This document shows, one piece after another, positions 42,512 to 50,777 of a stretch of 64,000 bases of DNA. The notes beneath the pieces were generated by a model. It was given only the letters and a program-made list of their open reading frames with translations. It did not search any database and was not told where the DNA came from. Numbering within the stretch: the stretch's first letter is position 1; each line of letters begins with the position of its first letter. The stretch spans positions 36,227 through 100,226 of the forward strand of contig CAWGPM010000016.1 in the NCBI GenBank assembly GCA_963824415.1, read 5' to 3'. Source of the stretch: JABDQA01 sp963824415 (GTDB lineage Bacteria > Desulfobacterota > Desulfobulbia > Desulfobulbales > Desulfocapsaceae). A program made the position numbers and the translations under genes.

Positions 42512-44323
42512 TTAAGCCGAAATACCATAAAACAGGTAAATGGAAGCCATCATCACGACCAGGTAAAGCACCGTCATACCAGAGCCGGCCTTGAAATAAT
42601 CGGCCGTCCGGTATCCCCCGGGACGCATGACCAGGGCATTGACCTGATGGGTCGGCAGAACAAAGGTGTTCGAGCAGGCGACGGCAACCACCAGGGCCGC
42701 CATCCTCGGGTCAGCGCCGGCCGATGAGGCCATATTCATGGCCAGAGGAACCATGAGAACCGTGGCACCGACATTGGACACAACCAGGGTAAAAAACGAG
42801 GTCAACATGCCGATGACCGTCAACAGTATCAGCGGGCTGACAGTTCCGATTCCGGCCATAATCGTTTCTGCGATGAGTTTCGCCGTGCCTGTTTTTTCGA
42901 AGGCAATGCCTAACGGAATCAGCCCGCCCAGCAGAAAAACCGTCATCCAGTCCACCGACTGGTACGCTTCATCAATTGACAGCACTTTGGTAAGCACCAT
43001 TGCCAAAGCTCCGGTTAGCAGAGCGATGGACAATTGAACATGAAACCCCATGATGAGCGTAAGCGAGAGCAGCAGACAGCCTACCGCGATCTTGATTTTG
43101 TCGGTTCTCAAGATCTCGCCCTGTACGTCCTCGGTGAACACCAGATCACGATTCTCTTTGAGAAAATGAAATTTTTCCCATCTTCCCTGGAGCAGAAGAG
43201 CATCACCGGTTTCCAGGATCATGGCAGAAATGCCGGCCACATAGGTTTTGTTGCCCTGGAAAACGGCCAGGGGGTTCACCCCATATTTTCTTCTAAACTC
43301 TGAACCTCTTAAACTGCTTTTCATCAGGTCGGATCGGGGTGAGATGATTACTTCCATTATGCCCGCATTGTTCGGGGACAATGACTCAGCAAACACTTCA
43401 AGATCTTCTTTGACAATCCATTTGAATGTCTGAGCCATTTTGGCGACCATATTCGGTGTCCCGTTGACTGCCAGAACGTCACCAGGGCCAATCTCATCGG
43501 ATGCTATAGGTGTATAATTGGTCGTTCCCTGCTCCTTGGCGATACCGATCACGGTGACGAAGAAGTGCGGCCTGATGTCAAGATCTTCGAGGCGCACCGG
43601 TCCATCAAAAGTCCTCGGCACCTGTATTTCGAAGATCGTACCAATATCCTGATAGGTTCGTTTCAGGCTCTTCGAGATCTGCCCGCTGCCCCCCTCCTCA
43701 CCCTGGCCCGCCGGCAGAATAAACCGGCCAAAGATCAAAAAGTAGCCCAGGGCTGCGAAAACCAGCATCAGGCCAACGGGTGTCACCGAGAACAGCCCGA
43801 ATGGCTCGATATCAGGGTTGGAAATTTTCATGACATCATTGAGCAGGATCAGAGGACTTGAACCAATCAACGTCACACAGCCGCCAATAATGGCAAGAAA
43901 TCCCATTGGCATAAGGATTCGAGAAACCGGGATATTGGTCTGTCGGCAGATTCTTTTGGCAGCCGGCATGAAAAGCGCCGCTGCACCAATATTCTGCATA
44001 AAGCTTGAAATAAACGCAACGGTTCCGGAAATAAGCAGCATGATCCGGCTCTCACTCTTGCCGGCAAAGCGAAGCAGGATTCTGGCCAGCACATTCATCG
44101 CCCCGGTCTTGTCCAGACCGGCACCGATAATGATGACCGCGATTATCGACACAACAGCGTTGGACGACAGCCCGCTGATGGCCTCCTTTGGAGTTACCAG
44201 ACCCAGTAAAGGCAGAACAACCATCATAATGATACCGACCACGTCTACCCTGACCCACTCAAAAATAAACATCAGAATGGCCATTAACAGCACGATCAGG
44301 ACCAGAATCACAGATACGTCCAT
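42512..44323 (-). CDS. SLC13/DASS-family transporter with TrkA-C domains
   Basis: A 603-residue transporter. Two halves of membrane helices (residues 1-200 and 400-603) contain the SLC13-type reentrant signatures SSNAVVSI, SFMQNIGAAALFMP and the second-half counterpart SNVGATVLMVPLA; between them are two TrkA-C (RCK-C) domains (about residues 215-390). Such proteins carry sodium-coupled dicarboxylates, sulfate or similar anions, and the RCK-C domains suggest ligand gating. A strong sigma54 promoter lies at 44472-44487 with an enhancer-like palindrome at 44583, so control by the adjacent two-component system is likely. Confidence 0.9.
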   Translation of the reverse strand: MDVSVILVLIVLLMAILMFIFEWVRVDVVGIIMMVVLPLLGLVTPKEAISGLSSNAVVSIIAVIIIGAGLDKTGAMNVLARILLRFAGKSESRIMLLISGTVAFISSFMQNIGAAALFMPAAKRICRQTNIPVSRILMPMGFLAIIGGCVTLIGSSPLILLNDVMKISNPDIEPFGLFSVTPVGLMLVFAALGYFLIFGRFILPAGQGEEGGSGQISKSLKRTYQDIGTIFEIQVPRTFDGPVRLEDLDIRPHFFVTVIGIAKEQGTTNYTPIASDEIGPGDVLAVNGTPNMVAKMAQTFKWIVKEDLEVFAESLSPNNAGIMEVIISPRSDLMKSSLRGSEFRRKYGVNPLAVFQGNKTYVAGISAMILETGDALLLQGRWEKFHFLKENRDLVFTEDVQGEILRTDKIKIAVGCLLLSLTLIMGFHVQLSIALLTGALAMVLTKVLSIDEAYQSVDWMTVFLLGGLIPLGIAFEKTGTAKLIAETIMAGIGTVSPLILLTVIGMLTSFFTLVVSNVGATVLMVPLAMNMASSAGADPRMAALVVAVACSNTFVLPTHQVNALVMRPGGYRTADYFKAGSGMTVLYLVVMMASIYLFYGISA

Positions 44324-44471
44324 GTCACCCCCATGTTAGAACTGGAATAAAAATTTTCATTTTAGCCTCTGAGGACAGAAAACCAGCTTCTTTCAACCCT
44401 ATCTAGATATCACCTAGAGCCAACTTATTTTACCATCCTCGTCGCCGCTTACATATGATCCAGATACTGTC

Positions 44472-44487
44472 TGCAACCGTTATGCCA
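44472..44487 (-). promoter_or_regulatory. sigma54 (-24/-12) promoter for the SLC13 transporter gene
   Basis: On the minus strand TGGCATAACGGTTGCA: -24 TGGCA and -12 TTGCA are exact, with correct GG-N10-GC spacing; only the C and G after TGGCA differ. It ends about 150 bases upstream of the transporter ATG. Confidence 0.75.
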
Positions 44488-44582
44488 CCTTTCGTATTTC
44501 TGGTTATGCCCCGGCAGAACCTGTTCTGACCTGGAGCTCAACGAACTATTGTTCTGTCCAGCGCCACCGGCAACCGGCACCA

Positions 44583-44595
44583 TTGCATCCTGCAA
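44583..44595. promoter_or_regulatory. enhancer-type palindrome TTGCA-N3-TGCAA, SLC13 side
   Basis: TTGCATCCTGCAA, 95 bases upstream of the -24 block of the SLC13 promoter. A TCCAGCGCCAC at 44557-44567 lies 15 bases away, matching that beside the uspA site. Confidence 0.65.
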
Positions 44596-44714
44596 CAATT
44601 CGCCTATCGCCGTCATTGGTCGATGTTCGTCACGAGAATATTGATTCTTATTATCATCTATTAATATCAGTATATTAATGCTTGCCTCGAGGCATGACGT
44701 TGCGATATGTAATG

Positions 44715-44727
44715 TTGCATTGTGCAA
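44715..44727. promoter_or_regulatory. enhancer-type palindrome TTGCA-N3-TGCAA, kinase side
   Basis: TTGCATTGTGCAA within a longer imperfect palindrome (ATGTTGCA ... TGCAATACAT). It lies 102 bases upstream of a weak -24/-12 candidate facing the histidine kinase gene. Confidence 0.6.
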
Positions 44728-44829
44728 TACATGTTACAAATAGAAACACCATGGTTTATTGCTTTTTGCCTGTGACAAGCCTTTCAATATATTGATGAGG
44801 TGCACAAGGGTGGAAAAGGAACGTGAAAT

Positions 44830-44845
44830 TGGCAGATGATAGGCC
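44830..44845 (+). promoter_or_regulatory. weak sigma54-like promoter upstream of the histidine kinase gene
   Basis: TGGCAGATGATAGGCC has the GG-N10-GC spacing and a good -24 block, but the -12 block AGGCC is poor. It is supported mainly by its distance to the 44715 palindrome. It would leave a leader of about 170 bases. The rest of the 44324-45024 gap holds no gene I trust. Confidence 0.35.
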
Positions 44846-45024
44846 CTGCTCCTTGACGTATAATTAGGTAATTGAAGGTGCTAAACGGATTCATTCGCAT
44901 ACCAGCCCAGCCTCTTCCGGTCTGGAAATTGCTAGTAACACAAGAAGCCGACCCTTTTGACAATAAAGTGCGGCCAGTTATAACTACTAAATGTTTCGAC
45001 TAAATACAATCTGGACATTCTGCT

Positions 45025-46461
45025 ATGCTCAATTATCTGGCGGTGCGGCTTAACCTGCGCAACAAACTCATAATCGGTTTCGTTGGTTTCCTGCTGATCT
45101 CTTCTGCAATCAACTATATTTTTCTCAAAGACTTCAGAGCCTTCGAAAGAAATCTCAAAATGCTTATTTACTCTCATAAAATCAACAATATATCTCTTGA
45201 AATAAGGCGTCATGAGAAAAATTTCTTTATCAGGGAACTCGCTGAAGAATTCCAGACCACAACCCAGTACATCACTGATTTATCGACATTTTTAGAGAGT
45301 ATTGAAAATGATGTGGATGCCGCTTACGAAGATGTCCTGGAACAACTACGAATTGAAATCGAAAATTACCAGTCCCGCTTTTCTCTGCTTAAACAAGAGT
45401 GCATCAATAAGAACATTCTCACCGAATGTGAGGGTGTCGAAGAAATCCAGCATATCGGGGCACAACTCGTCAGCCTGTCTGAAGGAATGGCCAAGCTCTC
45501 TGAACAGAAGATCAGCCAGTTCATCAAAGCAACGAAGATTCAGCTTTCCTTATATTACGCGTTCCTTGTCGCTTTTAGTGTTATCGGACTCCTTGTCTAT
45601 CATGTTACTATTGCCAGGCGCTTGAAATCACTGGAGCAATCTGCAGACGCAGTGGCCCGCGGCCAATATGAGAATCTCCCGGTAAGTAAGACCAATGATG
45701 AGGTTCACGCCGTTTTTAAAGCATTCCAGAGAATGCTGGCTGAGTTGGAGGAACGTCAGGAGCAGTTGTTTCAGGCCGAAAAACTGTCCTCTATCGGTAC
45801 TCTCGCCTCCGGTATGGCGCATCAGCTCAACAACCCGCTCAACAACATTTCAACCAGCTGTCAACTGGCCCTGGAAGAAGCCAAAGAGTGCAAAGACGGT
45901 GTTGAGAACCCGTTTCTGCTCAAGATGCTTTCCAACATTGCTGAGGAAAACAAAAGGGCTGCAGAGATCGTTCGGGGACTTCTCGAATTTTCCCGCAGCG
46001 AACTGTTCGCCTGTAAACTGACCTCGGTCAAAGAGCTTGTCAGCCAGTCGGTTGAACTTGTTACCAGCGACCTTCCTGCTGGTGTCTCTATCGTTCAAGA
46101 TATACCTCCAGACCTGGTTGTCTGCGTGGATAAACAGAAAATCAAAGAGGTGTTTCTCAATCTGCTGATCAACAGTATTCAGTCAATTGATGAACCGACT
46201 GGCTTAATAACTATTGCGGCAGAAGTGGAGGATGATACCCAGGAGATTATTTTAACCTTTTCCGATACCGGTGTCGGTATCAGCGACAATGACAAACAGA
46301 AGATCTTTGATCCCTTTTACACCACAAAGGAAGTGGGTGAGGGGACCGGTCTGGGCCTGGCCGTGGCTTACGGCATTTTGAAAAAGCACAAAGGTTCTAT
46401 TTCAGTTCAAAACAACAAACAAAAAGGAACGACCTTCATCATAACTCTGCCACTCTCATAA
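45025..46461 (+). CDS. sensor histidine kinase of an NtrC-type two-component system
   Basis: A 478-residue membrane kinase. Helices at about 15-34 and 174-195 flank a helical extracytoplasmic sensor domain of 140 residues. Then come HAMP (about 196-248), HisKA with phospho-His266 in GMAHQLNNPL, and HATPase_c with DKQKIKEVFLNLLINSIQS (N box), DTGVGIS and GTGLGLAVAYG. The residue after His is Gln where most HisKA kinases have Glu, the residue that helps catalysis. The response regulator follows after 40 bases. The kinase may also act on the receiver inside the Lon protease, whose receiver looks much like the partner's. Confidence 0.92.
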   Translation: MLNYLAVRLNLRNKLIIGFVGFLLISSAINYIFLKDFRAFERNLKMLIYSHKINNISLEIRRHEKNFFIRELAEEFQTTTQYITDLSTFLESIENDVDAAYEDVLEQLRIEIENYQSRFSLLKQECINKNILTECEGVEEIQHIGAQLVSLSEGMAKLSEQKISQFIKATKIQLSLYYAFLVAFSVIGLLVYHVTIARRLKSLEQSADAVARGQYENLPVSKTNDEVHAVFKAFQRMLAELEERQEQLFQAEKLSSIGTLASGMAHQLNNPLNNISTSCQLALEEAKECKDGVENPFLLKMLSNIAEENKRAAEIVRGLLEFSRSELFACKLTSVKELVSQSVELVTSDLPAGVSIVQDIPPDLVVCVDKQKIKEVFLNLLINSIQSIDEPTGLITIAAEVEDDTQEIILTFSDTGVGISDNDKQKIFDPFYTTKEVGEGTGLGLAVAYGILKKHKGSISVQNNKQKGTTFIITLPLS

Positions 46462-46501
46462 AGTGAGGTTTGGGCCGTTAATAATCTGTTGGTGATATAC
46501 C

Positions 46502-47902
46502 TTGGGAGAAACAAACTTCAATATACTTGTGGTCGATGATGAAATCATTAATCTGGAAAATATCCGCCACTATCTGATCAAGCTGGGATATTCGGTCCAG
46601 GTTGCTGCAAATGGTCACATTGCCATTGACCTCATAGAGAAGCATCACTTCGATCTTGTGATTACCGACCTGAAGATGGATGGTGTCGACGGCGCCCAGG
46701 TCATGGCCTATAGCAAGGAAATACTGCCCAATGCCGAAGTGATCATTATGACCGGCTATGCAACCGTTAACTCGGCTGTTGAAGCCATGTCCCAGGGAGC
46801 ATATTACTATTTACCCAAACCGATCAAACTGAATGAACTCAAGGCCCTGATCACCAAGGCGCTGGAAAAAACCATACTGCAGCGTGAAATTTCACAACTC
46901 AAGCAGCAGATTCTTGCCAAAAAGGGCGTAACCCAGTTTATCGGCCACAATAAGAAAATACTCAAACTCAAGGATGATATTGCTCTGTTTGCCCAACTGG
47001 AATGCAATGTAATGATTATCGGCGAGACCGGCACCGGTAAGGAACTGGTGGCCCGCACCATTCATGAATTGAGCCCGAGGGCTGGCAAGCGCTTCATGCC
47101 AATCAATTGCGCAGCACTCAGTGAAGATCTGGTCCTCAACGAACTCTTTGGACATGAAAAGGATGCCTATACGGGAGCCTCCAAGGCACAACCCGGACTC
47201 TTCGAGACAGCGGATGGCGGCGTGGTGCTGCTTGATGAGATTGGGGAAATGCCGCCGGCAATACAGGCTAAGATGCTCAGGGTATTTCAGGATAAGAAAC
47301 TGTATCGGGTTGGCGGCACCCGTGAAATTGAGGTAAATATCAGAGTGCTTGCGGCAACCAACCGGGATCTGGCAAAAGAGGTTGAACGGGGAACGTTTCG
47401 CCAGGATCTTTTCTTCCGGCTCAATGTTGCCACGCTCACGATTCCGCCGCTGCGCCAGAGAAAAGACGATATCCCGTTACTGGTGCATCATTTTCTCGTG
47501 AAGTATCCCGGCGCCAACAATCAGGTTAAAATTATTTCCCCCGAAGCTTTGCAGGTGCTGGTGCAATACGATTTTCCGGGGAATGTGCGTGAACTGGAAA
47601 ATATTATTGAGCGGGCCATGGCTATTTGCGACGGGCCTGCCATAGAGCGTCACCACCTGCCCCAGGGGCTTGAACAACAAAAAGAAGGCAGCAACCCGCT
47701 CATCTCTGAAACTGAAAGTTCAAAGGTGCTGAAAAGTTTAGAGGAATATGAGCGGGACTACATCATTCATGTTCTGAAAAGTGTCGGGGGGAACAAGACA
47801 AAAGCGGCAAAACTGATGGGTATCGATCGCGTGTCCCTCTGGCGCAAGCTTAATAAATACAAGGAAAGCGGTATTGATATCGATCGACTCTTTACCCAAT
47901 AG
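46502..47902 (+). CDS. NtrC-family sigma54-dependent response regulator
   Basis: A 466-residue enhancer-binding protein. Receiver residues 6-120 (VVDDE, phospho-acceptor in ITDLKM, MTGYAT, PKP). AAA+ domain about 140-370: Walker A GETGTGKE, the sigma54-contacting loop EKDAYTGA in place of GAFTGA, Walker B VVLLDEIGEM, arginine-finger region FRQDLFFRLNV. A C-terminal Fis-type helix-turn-helix (GGNKTKAAKLMGIDRVSLWRKL) binds DNA. The start is TTG at 46502 with GGTGA before it; no ATG is available near. It is the best candidate to bind the three TTGCA-N3-TGCAA sites and to activate uspA, the SLC13 gene and its own operon. Confidence 0.93.
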   Translation: MGETNFNILVVDDEIINLENIRHYLIKLGYSVQVAANGHIAIDLIEKHHFDLVITDLKMDGVDGAQVMAYSKEILPNAEVIIMTGYATVNSAVEAMSQGAYYYLPKPIKLNELKALITKALEKTILQREISQLKQQILAKKGVTQFIGHNKKILKLKDDIALFAQLECNVMIIGETGTGKELVARTIHELSPRAGKRFMPINCAALSEDLVLNELFGHEKDAYTGASKAQPGLFETADGGVVLLDEIGEMPPAIQAKMLRVFQDKKLYRVGGTREIEVNIRVLAATNRDLAKEVERGTFRQDLFFRLNVATLTIPPLRQRKDDIPLLVHHFLVKYPGANNQVKIISPEALQVLVQYDFPGNVRELENIIERAMAICDGPAIERHHLPQGLEQQKEGSNPLISETESSKVLKSLEEYERDYIIHVLKSVGGNKTKAAKLMGIDRVSLWRKLNKYKESGIDIDRLFTQ

Positions 47903-48389
47903 TCATTTATCTTTGATCAGGGGCTGAATATCGGGATGATTGCTGAGCAGTTTCAACAACAGCTCCGTTCGGGCGTCCAGACGTCTTTTCAACATATGCA
48001 TCAACCGTTGCATGAGCCTGTAGCCCATACTGTGATCTTCTTCAAGCATTGCAAGCAAGGTTTTGGCCCGAATGCTCAAAACCTCACATGGCTCACCGCA
48101 GACGGTATCGAGTGTGAATTTCTCATCCCCAAGCATTGATGACCAGCCGAATGAATATCCCGGCTTGACCGATCCCATCGAGATGGTGACCTTCTCTGAA
48201 ATCCTTTGTTCCAGCAATATCTTGCCCCATTTGAGCGAATAGAAAGATATTGGCCGCTTCACCTCTGCGAAAAATGATCTCCCCATTTTGAAACCGAAGA
48301 AGCTCTATTTCCGGCAGTAGCTTCTGGATCATATCTTCTGTCAAATAACTGAAGATGACAATATTCTTAACATCACTTGGCGATACCAT
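47903..48389 (-). pseudogene. cyclic-nucleotide-binding (CRP-type) domain protein with one frameshift
   Basis: Two overlapping frames read as one cNMP-binding domain. The first (from 48389) gives VFSYLTEDMIQKLLPEIELLRFQNGE... up to RRGEAANIF. The second continues as YSLKWGKILLEQRISEKVTISMG and ends LLSNHPDIQPLIKDK at 47903. The switch is a single extra base at about 48,237-48,243. The reconstructed protein of about 161 residues has no DNA-binding helix-turn-helix, so it is a stand-alone cNMP sensor. It converges on the regulator gene, sharing its end. The break could be a real mutation or a sequencing error; neighbouring MrpD has similar breaks. Confidence 0.75.
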
Positions 48390-48515
48390 CTATCTCTCTC
48401 CATGCAGTAAGTGTACGTGTCAGATCGTCACTCAATTTCGTGGTGCTGAATTACCGTCCGGACCTGATAAACATCAGGGTTCTGCTTGCCCAGCAAACTG
48501 CGATAACATTTCGTC

Positions 48516-50240
48516 TTAATGGAAAAAATACAATCCCGACAAAAGGATTGCCGCTCCCGCCACACTGATGCCAATCGGGACCGCGCCATCGCGCAAGCAG
48601 CGTGTCGATGCGCTCGCTCAACTGAGTCTGTCTGTCTTTCGACAATTTCATTGCCTTCCACACTGGCAGCATCAGAAGTACCAACGAACGTGCAGTTCCA
48701 TTTTTCGTCCATATGGCCAGATTATCGGTAACTTCTGTGTAAAAATTGTTTCGCACGCCTGATTAATTTTATTCAGAAAGTAATCGGAGAAACGGTAAAG
48801 CCGAAGTGAAAGTTTCCGGTAGAACCAGTCCGTATCGAGATTGATTGCCCGCATTTCCGCCGGATAATATCCGGAAAGAATCAGCAGACAAAAGGCCAGT
48901 GCCCCGAACATCAGAAGCTGGAGCTGACCCACGACATGGGCTCCGGTATAGGGTATATATTCCACCGGATATGGCAGAATATCGTAGAGTGGGTAGGGTA
49001 TACTCCCAAGAATATGCAAAGACCTGCAGCAATCCCCATCGCGATCAGCATATTCAGCGGCGGCTCTTTGGCACGTATTCCCGAATCATGATCGAAAAAC
49101 ATGAAATAGGGAACCTTGATCCCGGCATGGTGCAACAACGCCTGCCGAAGCAAATTGCAGCATCAGCCAGACAATGATGAGCTTGTCGTGACCAGCCGCA
49201 CTGATGATCATCGATTTTGAGACAAAACCGCTGAAAAGAGGAAATGCCGATATGGAGGCCGAACCGACGAGGCAGAACATGCAGGTCAGGGGCATCGTTT
49301 TGTATAAGCCGCCCAGGTCCGTACAGCGTATCTTTCCGGTAACATGCAGGACAGAGCCTGCCGCCATGAATAACAGGGCCTTGTAAAGGATATGACAAAA
49401 GGCATGGGACACCGTCCCGTTGATTGCCAGGGCGGTGCCGATGCCGATACCGCAGATCATGAACCCCACCTGATTTATCAGGCTGTAGGACAGAACCCGG
49501 CGGATATCGTTTTCCAGCACCGCATAAAAAATCGGGAACACCGTCATGGTGGCCCCGAGCCAGATAAGCAGTTCAGTTCCGGGAAAGATTCTCGCCATGA
49601 CATATACCGCGCTCTTGGTGGTAAAGGCGCTCAAGAAGACGGCCCCGGCAACGGTTGCCTCCGGATAGGCGTCACTCAGCCAGGGGTGCAGAGGCGGGAT
49701 GGCGGCATTTACCGCAATGCCCAGAAAAATCAGATAGGAATCGATCCCGGAAAGCTGCATCAGGCCGAATTCCGTGGTTCCGGTTCGCTGCACGTATAGT
49801 ATTATTCCGGCAAGGAGGCATAGTCCGCCAAAGATATGCACTAGTATGTAGCGTATCGCGGCAGATTGGGCGGCCTTGCTCCGCCTGGCCAGAATCAGAA
49901 AAGTCGAGGCAACGGCCATAATCTCCCAGAAGACGTAGAGGGAAAAAACATCCCCGGCTAAGGTTACTCCGAGCGCACCTCCGGCATAGACGAAGGCAGC
50001 ACAATATTGGAGGTCATCATCGACGTTGAGGGCGAAAATCAGGCCAATAAAAGTAACCAGGCAGAAGATATAACTAAAAACGCGGCTTAAGGAGTCGAGC
50101 CTGCCGAGAATCAGATCGTGGCCAAGTGCGCTCAGAATCCAGTAGTTGCCGTCCGGCATGGACCAGAGTAAGAGAAAGGCCCCAACAGGCAGTGCCAGCA
50201 TGAAGCCCGCTTTGATTTTTCCTCTGAACAGGGGTATCAA
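48516..50240 (-). pseudogene. third MrpD/NuoN-like antiporter subunit, broken by about four frameshifts
   Basis: The last gene of the Mrp operon. The long first frame (50240 to about 49,137) has the proton-antiporter core: LYVFWEIMAVAS, a TKSAVYVMAR block with the conserved Lys, and HAFCHILYKALLFM. It then shifts near 49,137 (to LHHAGIKVPYFMFFDHDSG), near 48,998 (to YPLYDILPYPVEYIPYTG), near 48,740 (to EVTDNLAIW) and near 48,590 (to VPIGISVAGAAILLSG), ending at TAA 48516. Each frame continues the family sequence. No ATG is in frame upstream; only TTG 50240, and another shift near 50,285 is possible. Either the gene is decayed or this stretch is low-quality sequence. Confidence 0.8.
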
Positions 50241-50365
50241 AAGGGCTCCGAGGATAAATAGGAAAGCCGGAGGAATCTGGTTATCGCTAGGGCTGTTTCC
50301 ATGCCACTTCCAGTGAGAGATTCATTTTGACAGGTACGGTTGCAATTATTCCACCAACGAGTCAG

Positions 50366-50608
50366 CTAGTCGTAATAGTTTTCATCCCGTTTGATTAATT
50401 TACGTAAAAGTTTTGAGATAAATATCAGCAGGACATAGGAAATAAAGCCATAGGCGGCAAAAAAACCCGGTACTGCCTCCCATTCGAATTCCGCGTGCTT
50501 ATCCAGGAAAAGATCAACACAGAGAAGAGCTGCCAGGGAGACAAAGAACAGGAAAAGTAACCGTTTCACATTCTCTGGTTTGTCAAATAAGGTCAGTTCT
50601 TTTTTCAT
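50366..50608 (-). CDS. small two-helix membrane protein in the Mrp operon
   Basis: An 80-residue protein with helices at about 17-34 and 46-66 and a basic C-terminus (KLLRKLIKRDENYYD). It lies between the second and third large antiporter subunits on the same strand. I do not know a named family; small proteins occur at this place in related operons of deltaproteobacteria, from memory only. It is probably an accessory subunit of the complex. Confidence 0.65.
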   Translation of the reverse strand: MKKELTLFDKPENVKRLLFLFFVSLAALLCVDLFLDKHAEFEWEAVPGFFAAYGFISYVLLIFISKLLRKLIKRDENYYD

Positions 50609-50642
50609 TTCAGCACCTGTCTTTCAAGCAATTCAGATAAAT

Positions 50643-50771
50643 TCATAAAAGAGCTTTGCCAAACACGATAACAAGGTAGACGACCCCGACGGCCACGGCG
50701 ATATAGAAAGCCGCCCGGAAACCGGGAACCGGTTCATGAGTCAGGATCATTTTTTCCTGTTCTTTTTCCAT
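50643..50771 (-). CDS. 42-residue single-helix membrane protein in the Mrp operon
   Basis: A short frame starting MEKEQEKMILTHEPVPGFRA and continuing with one strong hydrophobic helix (about residues 20-38, including VAVGVVYLVIVFG) and ending KALL. It starts seven bases after the upstream antiporter stop. It is too short for most gene callers, but the acidic head, PGF motif and clear helix argue that it is real. Confidence 0.65.
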   Translation of the reverse strand: MEKEQEKMILTHEPVPGFRAAFYIAVAVGVVYLVIVFGKALL

Positions 50772-50777
50772 TATCGC

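Noticed and set aside
44690..44706. GGCATGACGTTGC as a sigma54 promoter
   Set aside because: The GG to GC spacing is nine bases, not ten.
44449..44727. Open minus-strand frame of 92 residues
   Set aside because: Overlaps the sigma54 promoter and both enhancer-type palindromes; composition is not protein-like and no ribosome site is seen.
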